This document shows positions 15,101 to 21,729 of a DNA stretch of 23,480 nt, piece by piece. The notes beneath the pieces were generated by a model that saw nothing but the letters and a program-made list of their open reading frames with translations, did no database searches and was not told the DNA's origin. The DNA lies in the NCBI GenBank assembly GCA_902789835.1, contig CADAPN010000065.1, positions 1 to 23,480 on the forward strand. The letters are read 5' to 3'. Source of the DNA: Oscillospiraceae bacterium. GTDB taxonomy: Bacteria > Bacillota_A > Clostridia > Oscillospirales > Oscillospiraceae. Every line of letters starts with the position of its first letter. The stretch's first letter is position 1. The position numbers were made by a program, and so were the translations under genes.

Positions 15101-16281
15101 GCCCGTCTCCCCGTAATCAGGTACACCGGGTTCTGGGCCAGCATCAGCGTCAGATCTCCCGCCGCTTTGCTTCGGGACACCGCAATCTGGCAGATTTCCG
15201 TCTCATACCCTAGTTTCCGCAGGCACTCGATTGCACACTGCAGGGTCTCCATCGCGATTGCCGAGACACAGATTCGCGCCTTTTGGTTTACATAATAAAT
15301 AGTTCTCAGGATTTCTTCCAGCCGGCCCCCGCTGCCGCCGACAAAGACCGCGTCGGGTTTCGGCAGGCCTTCCAGCGCTTCCGGGGCTCTTCCTTCTTTC
15401 AGGTGCAGGTTCCAGGCGCCGTGCTTTTCGCGGTTGCGCTCTGCGATCCGCAGTGCTTCTCTGTTTTGCTCCACAGCCCAGACCGCTCTCGCCTGCAGGG
15501 CCAGCTCCACCGCGACGCTTCCCGTTCCGGTCCCAATGTCCCAGCAGATGTCCTCCGCTCCCGCGCCGAGTTTGGCCAAGGCGGCGGCACGGACCTCCTG
15601 CTTTGTCATGGGGACTTTCTCCGTGCGCTCAAATTCCGAATCCGGAAGACCGGGTGTGCGAGGCTGTCTCCGGGGCGCTGCTTCCGCCAGCATGCAGCTG
15701 AGCGGAGAAAACGCAGTTTTGGAAAGCTCCCCGGCACTTCCCCGGGTGATTCGCTCCTCCGGGCTTCCGAGCTCTTCCCCCACAGCAACGGAGAGTCTGC
15801 CGAGCCCCGCTTCCGTGAGCATGCCGCAGAGCTCCGCCGGTCCAAGCTTCCCACCGGTAAGGAAAAACACCTTCTGCCCGTGGCAGACCTCCCACACCGG
15901 GTCACAGTCCACTCCGTGGGCGGAGCAGAGCCGCCAGTTCTGCCAGGGTTCTCCGAGCCGCGCCGCCAGAAGCTGCAGGCTTGAGATACCAGGGAGAATC
16001 CGCCATTCGCTCTTCTCCGGCAGAAGCGGAAGCAGCAGCCGGGCCCCGGAATAGAAGCCGCTGTCCCCGCTGAAGAGGGCGCAGGCCTCATGGCAGCGGA
16101 GCGACGAAAGTGCTTCAGCGATTTCCTTCGCAGACAGAGCCGGGATCTTCGTCTCCGTCTCCGGGAACAGGTCCAGCAAGCGCGGCGCCCCGATGAGCGC
16201 GTCGGAAGACCTGATTGCCTCCGCCGCGTCTGCGCACAGGGTTTCGCGGCCGCAGCCGCAGCCAACCAAGCAGATCTTCAC
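15097..16281 (-). CDS. cbiET: CbiE-CbiT fusion: C5/C15 methylation and decarboxylation of cobalt-precorrin
   Basis: A 394-residue two-domain protein, as in CobL of the aerobic route. Residues 1-200 are a CbiE-type tetrapyrrole methylase (C5), with SGDSGFYSGA (71-80) and ILPGISSLQLLAARLG; its glycine loop reads VGCGCG instead of the usual GIGPG. After a proline/arginine linker (202-212), residues 220-394 form CbiT, the C15 methyltransferase and C12 decarboxylase, with the SAM motif CWDIGTGTGSVAVELA (247-262), PDAVFVGGSGGRLEEIL and SAIAMETL. The start is GTG, overlapping the cbiF stop as GTGA. The two enzymes act in succession, so the fusion makes sense. Confidence 0.94.
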   Translation of the reverse strand: MKICLVGCGCGRETLCADAAEAIRSSDALIGAPRLLDLFPETETKIPALSAKEIAEALSSLRCHEACALFSGDSGFYSGARLLLPLLPEKSEWRILPGISSLQLLAARLGEPWQNWRLCSAHGVDCDPVWEVCHGQKVFFLTGGKLGPAELCGMLTEAGLGRLSVAVGEELGSPEERITRGSAGELSKTAFSPLSCMLAEAAPRRQPRTPGLPDSEFERTEKVPMTKQEVRAAALAKLGAGAEDICWDIGTGTGSVAVELALQARAVWAVEQNREALRIAERNREKHGAWNLHLKEGRAPEALEGLPKPDAVFVGGSGGRLEEILRTIYYVNQKARICVSAIAMETLQCAIECLRKLGYETEICQIAVSRSKAAGDLTLMLAQNPVYLITGRRA

Positions 16282-17039
16282 CTCTCGTCCGTTCCTTTCC
16301 GATATCCCGTGGTAAACGCGGGGTCATAGAGGCGGCTCCTCTCCCGGCTCCCGGCCAGGAACTCCCCCACCAGCACCAGCGCCGTCCGATGTATTCCATG
16401 CTCTCGGGCACTTTCCGCAAGCGTCCCGACCGTACAGGATATAAGCTTCTCTTCCGGCCAGCTCGCCTTATATACCAGCGCCGCCGGAGTCTCCGCCGTA
16501 TAGGCGCCCTTCATCAGTTCCGTCTGCAGCTCTTGCAGCATTCCCGCCGAGAGGAAGATCGCCATGGAGCTTCCGTGCCGGGCAAGCCCGCGGATCTGCT
16601 CGCGTTCCGGCACAGGCGTCCGCCCTTCCATCCGGGTCAGGATCAGCGTCTGGCTGATCCCCGGCAGGGTGTATTCCGCCCGGAGCGCCGCCGCCGCCCC
16701 GCAGAAGCTTGATACGCCCGGGGTCACATCGTATGGGATCTCAAGCCTGTCCAGACAGTCCATCTGCTCCCGGATCGCTCCGTAGACGCTTGGGTCACCT
16801 GTGTGCAGGCGCACGGTTGTCTGTCCCCGGGCCTCCGCGCTGCGGATCGCGTCGATGACCTCTTCCAGGGTCATCACGGCACTGTTCAGGATCCGGCAGT
16901 CCGCCCGGCAGCGCTCCAGCAGCGCGGGGTTCACCAGACTTCCGGCATAGATCACCTGATCCGCCGCCTCCAGCAGGGCAGCCCCGCGCAGGGTAATCAG
17001 GTCGGGTGCTCCGGGTCCCGCTCCGACAAAGTGAACCAT
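16278..17039 (-). CDS. cbiF: Cobalt-precorrin-4 C11-methyltransferase CbiF
   Basis: A 253-residue SAM-dependent tetrapyrrole methylase and the first gene of the operon. The N-terminus MVHFVGAGPGAPDLITLRG has the family glycine loop, followed by YAGSLVNPALL, the LHTGDPSVYGAIREQ motif (78-92), YDVTPGVSSFCGAAAALRAEYTLP, and LTRMEGRTPVPE typical of CbiF/CobM. GGAGG lies 6 bases before the ATG. The leader holds a cobalamin riboswitch and an intrinsic terminator. CbiL, which acts earlier on C20, is not next to it as it is in many operons. Confidence 0.95.
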   Translation of the reverse strand: MVHFVGAGPGAPDLITLRGAALLEAADQVIYAGSLVNPALLERCRADCRILNSAVMTLEEVIDAIRSAEARGQTTVRLHTGDPSVYGAIREQMDCLDRLEIPYDVTPGVSSFCGAAAALRAEYTLPGISQTLILTRMEGRTPVPEREQIRGLARHGSSMAIFLSAGMLQELQTELMKGAYTAETPAALVYKASWPEEKLISCTVGTLAESAREHGIHRTALVLVGEFLAGSRERSRLYDPAFTTGYRKGTDER

Positions 17040-17060
17040 CTCATTCCTCCCGATGACAAT

Positions 17061-17092
17061 AAAAAAAGACGCACCCGAAACACGAGTACGCC
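17061..17092 (-). terminator. Intrinsic terminator in the cbiF leader (riboswitch expression platform)
   Basis: On the minus strand GGCGTACTCG (17092-17083) pairs with CGGGTGCGTC (17077-17068) over 10 bp, three of them G-U, around a TGTTT loop. Seven T residues follow (17067-17061). It lies between the riboswitch aptamer and the cbiF ribosome site, so it most likely stops transcription when cobalamin is bound. Confidence 0.85.
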
Positions 17093-17097
17093 AACGG

Positions 17098-17118
17098 CAG
17101 ACGCATCCTCCGCGTCTG
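17098..17118 (-). promoter_or_regulatory. Leader hairpin sharing its 5' arm with the terminator (possible antiterminator)
   Basis: CAGACGC (17118-17112) pairs perfectly with GCGTCTG (17104-17098). The same AGACGC could instead pair with GCGTCT in the 3' arm of the terminator (17072-17067), which would break the terminator. The two exclusive pairings are read directly from the sequence; that they form a switch is inference. Confidence 0.5.
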
Positions 17119-17150
17119 TCTCAACGTGCTTTCGGTTCCGGCAAAAGCAC

Positions 17151-17276
17151 CGTTCTTCCCCATGTATCTGACTGATCCGTTCAGAGTCCGTAGTTCTCCG
17201 ACGGCTTCACAGTGACCGACTCGCCGGGAGAATTTCACCCGATTCCATGTTCCGCATTCCGCAGGCAGGAAGAACG
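17151..17276 (-). ncRNA. Cobalamin riboswitch aptamer upstream of the cob operon
   Basis: On the minus strand a perfect 9-bp P1 stem, CGTTCTTCC (17276-17268) with GGAAGAACG (17159-17151), closes the element. Inside it are GGAATCGGGTGAAATTC and GTCACTGTGA, which match the conserved core of cobalamin riboswitches (GGAA..GGTGAAAxTCC...GCCACTGT), a P5-like hairpin CCGT...ACGG, and AGTCAGATAC near the 3' end in the position of the B12 box. The stretch before the B12 box is short, suggesting a compact class II form. A further hairpin, GTGCTTT/AAAGCAC at 17150-17126, follows and may supply the loop partner (L13). It lies in the leader of a complete cobalamin operon, which fits feedback control. Confidence 0.9.
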
Positions 17277-17328
17277 ATATTCTGTTTTCTGCTTTATATC
17301 ACAATTTCTGTTTTTGCAGTCTGCCGCT

Positions 17329-17357
17329 ATTCTATCATGTTTCGGCACTCATGGCAA
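17329..17357 (-). promoter_or_regulatory. Promoter of the cobalamin operon
   Basis: TTGCCA (17357-17352) and TAGAAT (17334-17329) are each one base from the sigma-A consensus and are 17 bp apart. The -35 box is made of the last two sense codons of the merR gene. The expected start near 17322 is about 45 bases before the riboswitch P1 stem. Read-through from merR is also possible because no terminator separates them. Confidence 0.65.
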
Positions 17358-18161
17358 TGGTTCTACCATCACCCGGACGCAAAAAATAAACCGCGGCTGG
17401 GTTCCGGAGGTATCCACCCGGTACAGATACGCCGTGGAGTTTCCCAGCGCATGAAGGTCCTGCTCCCGCAGAAACCGGCGGATCGCCGCCAGCCGCTCTG
17501 CCGGTACAGAGCGCATATCATCCGCCACTTCCAGGAAAAAAGACGCATACTTCGCTTTCGGAAATACCATAACCTGCTTCGGCATCCGGATGTGTTCTTC
17601 GCGGATCACGCTTTCATAGGTTCCGATCCCGATACGAATGGGAATGCGCGCCGGAAGCACGGCATCTTCGAAGTATCTCTGTTCGATACACACCACCAGC
17701 GTGAAGAGGTCAATATTCTCGATCCAGCGTCTGCGGATCTCGTCCGGGTTTTCCTGGTCAAAATAGCTGTCATACTTGGTGTCGAAGGCCTCGATAATCC
17801 GGATCTGATCCGTGGCCTGGGCGTCCCGCTCATAATGCCGCGCCGTGATGCTCAGCATCATCTCCCGCCGTTTCAGGTCTCGGATCTGTTTTTCCAGGTC
17901 GGCAATGGTCTCCCGGTACCCCTGCAGCAGAGATTCGGCATCTCCGCTCCGGCAGGTCGCCTCAATGGCGTCCAGTGAGAGATGCGCCCCGCGCAGTTTG
18001 CGGATGTACAGCAGATTCAGGAAGTCCGGCCAGCCGTATTCATAATACCCGTTTTCCGGATTACGCGCCGGTTTCAGAAGGCCTCGCTCCCGATACTTCC
18101 GGATCGTCTCCGCGTTCAGTCCCGACAGCTTTGCCAGCTCGTTGATCTTCACATGCTTCAC
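17349..18161 (-). CDS. MerR-family transcriptional regulator
   Basis: A 270-residue regulator. The N-terminal winged helix-turn-helix is typical of MerR: VKINELAKLSGLNAETIRKYRERGLLKPARNPENGYYEY (residues 4-42), then LLYIRKLRGAHLSLDAIEA. A coiled segment follows (about 78-125). The C-terminal half (about 125-270) looks like an effector-binding domain, possibly GyrI-like; the ligand is unknown. It is transcribed away from the Tat flavoprotein gene, and the region between them carries a MerR-type promoter with a 19-bp spacer, so that gene is the likely target. AGGCGGGTG lies just upstream of the ATG. The cobalamin promoter begins inside its 3' end. Confidence 0.9.
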   Translation of the reverse strand: MKHVKINELAKLSGLNAETIRKYRERGLLKPARNPENGYYEYGWPDFLNLLYIRKLRGAHLSLDAIEATCRSGDAESLLQGYRETIADLEKQIRDLKRREMMLSITARHYERDAQATDQIRIIEAFDTKYDSYFDQENPDEIRRRWIENIDLFTLVVCIEQRYFEDAVLPARIPIRIGIGTYESVIREEHIRMPKQVMVFPKAKYASFFLEVADDMRSVPAERLAAIRRFLREQDLHALGNSTAYLYRVDTSGTQPRFIFCVRVMVEPLP

Positions 18162-18198
18162 CCGCCTGTCAAAATCGCAAAAGATTGTTATTTTTTTA

Positions 18199-18229
18199 TT
18201 GACTCTGTCCTTGGGACAGGGTTTATACT
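18199..18229 (+). promoter_or_regulatory. MerR-type promoter/operator of the flavoprotein gene
   Basis: TTGACT (18199-18204) and TATACT (18224-18229) are separated by 19 bp instead of 17, the hallmark of promoters twisted by MerR activators. The spacer holds a dyad, CTGTCC-TTG-GGACAG, which extends to 9-bp arms with one mismatch. The adjacent divergent gene encodes a MerR protein, so the pairing of regulator and site is strong, although the inducer is unknown. Confidence 0.85.
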
Positions 18230-18299
18230 GAATTCAGATCGTGGTTTCACCACATTATAGCTCATTTAAAACCATAATACAAGAAAGGAAGAATGTCTT

Positions 18300-20312
18300 A
18301 TGTCCAACCTCAGCAGAAGAGATTTCCTGAAAGGCTCCCTCGCAGGCGCCGCCTCTCTCGCCATGGCCGGTGTCGGTCTCGGCGCAGTGAACGCCAAGGC
18401 CTCCGCTGACGGCCTCTATACCCCGGGCACCTATTCCGCCACTGCCACCGGCATGGGCACCGTCACCGTCACCGCCACCTTCGATGAGAATTCCCTCATT
18501 GACGTAGTCCTGGATGTCTCCGAGGAGACCGCCGCCATCGGCCAGGTTGCCGCTGAAGAGCTCAAGGCCCAGGTCATGGCCGCAGGGAGCGCCGATATTG
18601 ACGGCGTATCCGGCGCATCCCTCACCAGCGAGGCCGTGCGCAAGGCTCTGAACAACTGCTTTGCTCAGGCCAGAGGCGATGCCGTTGACTCCGGCTCTGT
18701 CAAGCCCATAGTCGAGTCCGACGGTGCTTATGTTCTCACGGATATTACGGCCGAGGACATCAACGCCTCCGCGGTCATCCTTGAGCCCATTACCGAGTTT
18801 GCCGAAGAGGTCGACGTGGACGTAGTCGTCTGCGGCGCCGGTGCCTCCGGTGTCATCGCCGCGGTCAAGGCCGCCGAGATGGGCGCGAAGGTTGCCATGC
18901 TGCAGAAGGAGCCCATCGCCGTCTCCCAGGGCAACTGCTCCTCCGCCATCATTAAGAGCGGCTCCACGGAGGGCGGCCTGAAGAAATGGCTCACATTTGC
19001 CACCGCCGTCAACTGCTGGCGTCCCAATCGCAAGCTCCTTGAGGCCTATATCGAGCGTTCGGAAGAGGCCCTGAAGTTTGTCTGCGAAAAGGGCGGCATC
19101 ACCGAAGCGACCGAGTGGAAGAATGACAAGACCGGCGTTACCAAGTATCAGGACACCTCCACCGTCATGACCGGCGTCATGCACGACGGCACCCAGAGCT
19201 TTGACTTCGGCGAGGACAAGGTTGAGGTCTTTGCCCCCTGGTTCGGTCCCAAGCCCAACAACTACGGCACCCTCGTGGCCGGCATTCTGGCCGACGCCCA
19301 GGAGCAGTTTGACAACCTCCAGGTTTACTTCAGCACACCGGTTGTCCAGCTCGTCAAGGACGCCGACGGCGCCATCGTCGGCTGCGTCGGTCAGGGTGAG
19401 AACGGCTTCATCAAGTTCAACGCCAAGTCCGTCATTCTCGCCACCGGCGCCTATGAAAACAACGCCACCATGGTCCGCCGCTTCTGCCCCGACATTGAGC
19501 ACTTTGACAAGAAGGTCTACCACCGCACCGGCGACGGCAACATCCTCGCCATCGAAGCCGGCGGCGCCATGGAGCCTGTCGCCCACAGCCGCGTCATGCA
19601 CGACTTTGACGCCGGTCTCATGTGGGATGAGCACGCCTTCCTGGACCTCAACATGAACGGCGAGCGCTTTGTCAGCGAAGAAGTCGATATGGCCTATATC
19701 TCCAACGTTCTTCGTTGGCAGCCGGGCTTTGTCGGCGAGAACATGGATCACGAGCATCAGGAGACCGGTTCTCTCGGCTGGTACTGCCAGATCTATGACA
19801 ACGACTATATGCAGTATGCCACCGCCGGTGTTCCCGAGGTTGTCATGCAGCGCTACCTGAAGGAAGAGGATCCCTCTCTCCACGTCGGTGTCTTCCCCGA
19901 GCTGATCGACACCTTCCGTGCCGACACCATCGAAGAGCTGGCCGAGAAGATGGGCCTGCCCGTCGAAGCCACGGTCGCGTCCTTCAACCGCTACAACGAG
20001 ATGTGCGAGAAGGGTGAAGACCTCGACTTCGGCAAGAAGCCTGAGTTCCTGCACAAGTTTGTGACCGCGCCCTTCTGGGGCATCCGCCGTCACATCCGCT
20101 GCTCCTCCATCACCGCCGGTGTGCTCTCCGATGAGTACGGCCGTGTCGTGAAAGAGAACGGCGACGTGATTCCGGGCCTCTACGCCGTCGGCAACCTGGG
20201 CGGCCAGTTCTACGGCGCGCCGGACTATCCGTTCTTCCATCCGGGTCTGTCCCTCGGCCATGCGGTCACCTTTGGCTTCATCGCCGGTGAGCATGCCGCT
20301 CAGAATCTTTGA
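18300..20312 (+). CDS. Tat-exported FMN/FAD flavoprotein reductase (fumarate reductase/ketosteroid dehydrogenase superfamily)
   Basis: A 670-residue protein. The N-terminus SRRDFLKGSLAGAASLAMAG is a twin-arginine signal, with likely cleavage near residue 34-36. Residues about 40-125 form an FMN-binding domain whose DGVSGAS (101-107) matches the ApbE flavinylation motif, with Ser107 as the expected FMN site. From residue 172 an FAD_binding_2 domain follows, with VVVCGAGASGVIAAVKAAEMGAKV as the dinucleotide fold. The C-terminus (GLYAVGNLGGQFYGAPDYPFFHPGLSLGHAVTFGFIAGEHAA) closes the FAD domain. It has PGLSLG where fumarate reductases have an Arg-containing RLGGNSL motif, so the acceptor is probably not fumarate; ketosteroid-dehydrogenase-like proteins have similar ends. 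No heme motifs are seen. AAGGAAG lies 8 bases before the ATG. Codons are strongly C-ending, suggesting high expression. Likely a respiratory-type reductase with an unknown organic acceptor. Confidence 0.88.
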   Translation: MSNLSRRDFLKGSLAGAASLAMAGVGLGAVNAKASADGLYTPGTYSATATGMGTVTVTATFDENSLIDVVLDVSEETAAIGQVAAEELKAQVMAAGSADIDGVSGASLTSEAVRKALNNCFAQARGDAVDSGSVKPIVESDGAYVLTDITAEDINASAVILEPITEFAEEVDVDVVVCGAGASGVIAAVKAAEMGAKVAMLQKEPIAVSQGNCSSAIIKSGSTEGGLKKWLTFATAVNCWRPNRKLLEAYIERSEEALKFVCEKGGITEATEWKNDKTGVTKYQDTSTVMTGVMHDGTQSFDFGEDKVEVFAPWFGPKPNNYGTLVAGILADAQEQFDNLQVYFSTPVVQLVKDADGAIVGCVGQGENGFIKFNAKSVILATGAYENNATMVRRFCPDIEHFDKKVYHRTGDGNILAIEAGGAMEPVAHSRVMHDFDAGLMWDEHAFLDLNMNGERFVSEEVDMAYISNVLRWQPGFVGENMDHEHQETGSLGWYCQIYDNDYMQYATAGVPEVVMQRYLKEEDPSLHVGVFPELIDTFRADTIEELAEKMGLPVEATVASFNRYNEMCEKGEDLDFGKKPEFLHKFVTAPFWGIRRHIRCSSITAGVLSDEYGRVVKENGDVIPGLYAVGNLGGQFYGAPDYPFFHPGLSLGHAVTFGFIAGEHAAQNL

Positions 20313-20354
20313 TCCGGAAAAGAGATTATCCGCAGTTTAACCCCGAAATAGTCA

Positions 20355-20391
20355 GTCTCCCTGCCGCCGCGGCGGCAGGGAGACGTTTTTT
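20355..20391 (+). terminator. Strong intrinsic terminator after the flavoprotein gene
   Basis: A perfect 30-nt palindrome (20355-20384) with 15-base arms, beginning GTCTCCCTGCC, is followed by G and six T (20385-20391). It ends the plus-strand transcript 43 bases after the stop codon. The minus-strand side has no T-run, so it is not a clear terminator for the converging cyclophilin gene. Confidence 0.92.
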
Positions 20392-20418
20392 CTGTCTGTC
20401 TTGTTCTCGGAAGCCGAG

Positions 20419-21072
20419 TCAGTCGGTAATCACGATGCTCTCGATCACCGGCTGCTCATCCGGCATCACAGAACCGTTGTTATCCACGGGTTTGACATCC
20501 TTTGCGATTTTCTCGGCAACTTCCATGCCTTCGGTCACGCGGCCGAACGCCGCATACGCGCCGTCCAGGAAAGTCGAATCCGCCACCGTGATGAAGAATT
20601 GGGAGCTCGCGCTGTCCGGCTGATTGGAACGTGCCATGGAAATCACACCCTTCACGTGGCTGATCGGATTATCCACGCCGTTCTGCTTAAACTCGCCTTT
20701 GATTTTTTCATCCGATCCGCCGGTGCCGTTGCCCCGCGGATCTCCGCCCTGGATCATGAATCCGTCCATGATCCTGTGGAAGGTAAGACCGTCATAGAAG
20801 CCGTCCTTGGCCAGCTTTATAAAATTTGCCACCGTGATGGGGGCGGTTCCCTCGTCCAGCTCCAGCTTGATTGTGCCGTAGTCCTTCACGGTGATCTCCG
20901 CGTGGCGCACCTTCTGGAACGTTTCATCCTTCTCGGATGCCTCTTCGCTCGCCGGTGCAGCGGTCTCGTTTTTCGCCTGCGTGTCCCCGGTGCTGCCGGC
21001 CGTCTTGCTTCCGCAGGCGCACAGGGCCAGCACCGTCAGTGCCGCAAGAATCATAACCAATATCTTTTTCAT
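20419..21072 (-). CDS. Lipoprotein peptidyl-prolyl cis-trans isomerase, cyclophilin type
   Basis: A 217-residue cyclophilin that probably assists folding of exported proteins at the outer face of the membrane. The N-terminus is a lipoprotein signal with LALCAC-GS lipobox (Cys20), then a polar linker to about residue 55. The cyclophilin core includes [51 protein letters not shown] and [17 protein letters not shown], which hold the family's catalytic Arg, Gln and Phe positions. GGAGG precedes the ATG by 8 bases and a near-consensus promoter lies upstream. It converges on the flavoprotein gene but is otherwise a single unit. Confidence 0.94.
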   Translation of the reverse strand: MKKILVMILAALTVLALCACGSKTAGSTGDTQAKNETAAPASEEASEKDETFQKVRHAEITVKDYGTIKLELDEGTAPITVANFIKLAKDGFYDGLTFHRIMDGFMIQGGDPRGNGTGGSDEKIKGEFKQNGVDNPISHVKGVISMARSNQPDSASSQFFITVADSTFLDGAYAAFGRVTEGMEVAEKIAKDVKPVDNNGSVMPDEQPVIESIVITD

Positions 21073-21107
21073 TCCGTCGTCCTCCGTCTTGGTCAGTTAT
21101 CATTGCT

Positions 21108-21136
21108 ATTATAATCATGCTCTTCCCCGCTGTAAA
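21108..21136 (-). promoter_or_regulatory. Promoter of the cyclophilin gene
   Basis: On the minus strand TTTACA (21136-21131) and a perfect TATAAT (21113-21108) are separated by 17 bp. It lies 35 bases before the start codon. Nothing else is seen in the 128-bp space to the deformylase gene. Confidence 0.75.
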
Positions 21137-21200
21137 GCCCTTCATGGTTGGATGGAAGATTTGCATGAAATACCCGACAGCTTTCCTCAACAAACATGAT

Positions 21201-21611
21201 TTAAATCAGCACGCCGCTGCAATGATCGATCTCGTGCTGAATGATCTGCGCGGTCCAGCCGGTGTAGGTTTTGAGCCGCGTTTGAAACTGTTCATTCTGG
21301 TACTGCACTTTGATGGAGCGGAATCGCTTTGCTTTCCGCGTGCCGGTCAGGGACAGGCATCCTTCTTCGGCCTCGTAAGCCCCGGAGCATTTGACGATTT
21401 CCGGATTGAACATCACGGTCGCGCTGCCGTTGTCGTCAAAGATAATGATCCGCTTGGCAACGCCTATCATGTTGGCCGCCATCCCCACGCAGCCTTCCCG
21501 GTGCGAGTCGAGCGTGTCCCGCAAGTCCTGTGCGACAGGAAGATCCTGTACCGTAGCCGGTGCAGATTTCTGCGCCAGGAAAATCGGGTCTTTCATAATG
21601 GGTCTGATCAT
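21201..21611 (-). CDS. def: Peptide deformylase-like protein with altered motif I
   Basis: A 136-residue protein of the peptide deformylase family, which removes the formyl group from new N-termini. The start at 21611 (MIRPIMKDPIFL) follows AGAGGTG; the 15-codon upstream extension is rejected. Motif II EGCLSL and motif III QHEIDHCSG supply the metal-binding Cys and two His and the catalytic Glu. Motif I reads CVGMAANM where the family has GxGxAAxQ, so the usual oxyanion-binding Gln is Met. This pattern occurs in a group of short clostridial deformylases. A second, canonical deformylase may exist elsewhere; this one may be a specialised paralogue. A promoter candidate lies 25 bases upstream. 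Confidence 0.88.
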   Translation of the reverse strand: MIRPIMKDPIFLAQKSAPATVQDLPVAQDLRDTLDSHREGCVGMAANMIGVAKRIIIFDDNGSATVMFNPEIVKCSGAYEAEEGCLSLTGTRKAKRFRSIKVQYQNEQFQTRLKTYTGWTAQIIQHEIDHCSGVLI

Positions 21612-21635
21612 TGGGCACCTCTCATCATTGGTCGT

Positions 21636-21664
21636 ATTATGCGCTGTATTCCTCAAGGCTTCAA
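21636..21664 (-). promoter_or_regulatory. Candidate promoter of the deformylase gene
   Basis: TTGAAG (21664-21659) and CATAAT (21641-21636) are 17 bp apart on the minus strand, 25 bases before the start codon. The -10 is one base and the -35 two bases from consensus. Confidence 0.5.
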
Positions 21665-21729
21665 CAGGGTATATCGTTGATTACACCCGCGTGATGTATG
21701 GCTGCCGGGACTGGATCGGCGCTTAAGTT

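Noticed and set aside
17041..17238. A 65-codon minus-strand frame in the cbiF leader, considered as a leader peptide
   Set aside because: It runs through the riboswitch core, terminator and ribosome site, which explain the sequence as RNA structure. It has no ribosome binding site of its own.
18255..20294. A 679-codon open frame on the minus strand across the flavoprotein gene
   Set aside because: It is a mirror of the strongly C-ending codon use of the plus-strand gene. The translation is low-complexity (Gly, Val, Asp, Ala) and has no family motif, whereas the plus strand has Tat, FMN and FAD motifs, a promoter and a terminator.
20355..20384. The 30-nt palindrome as a protein-binding site or repeat element
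   Set aside because: Its position after the stop codon and the following T-run make it an ordinary intrinsic terminator.
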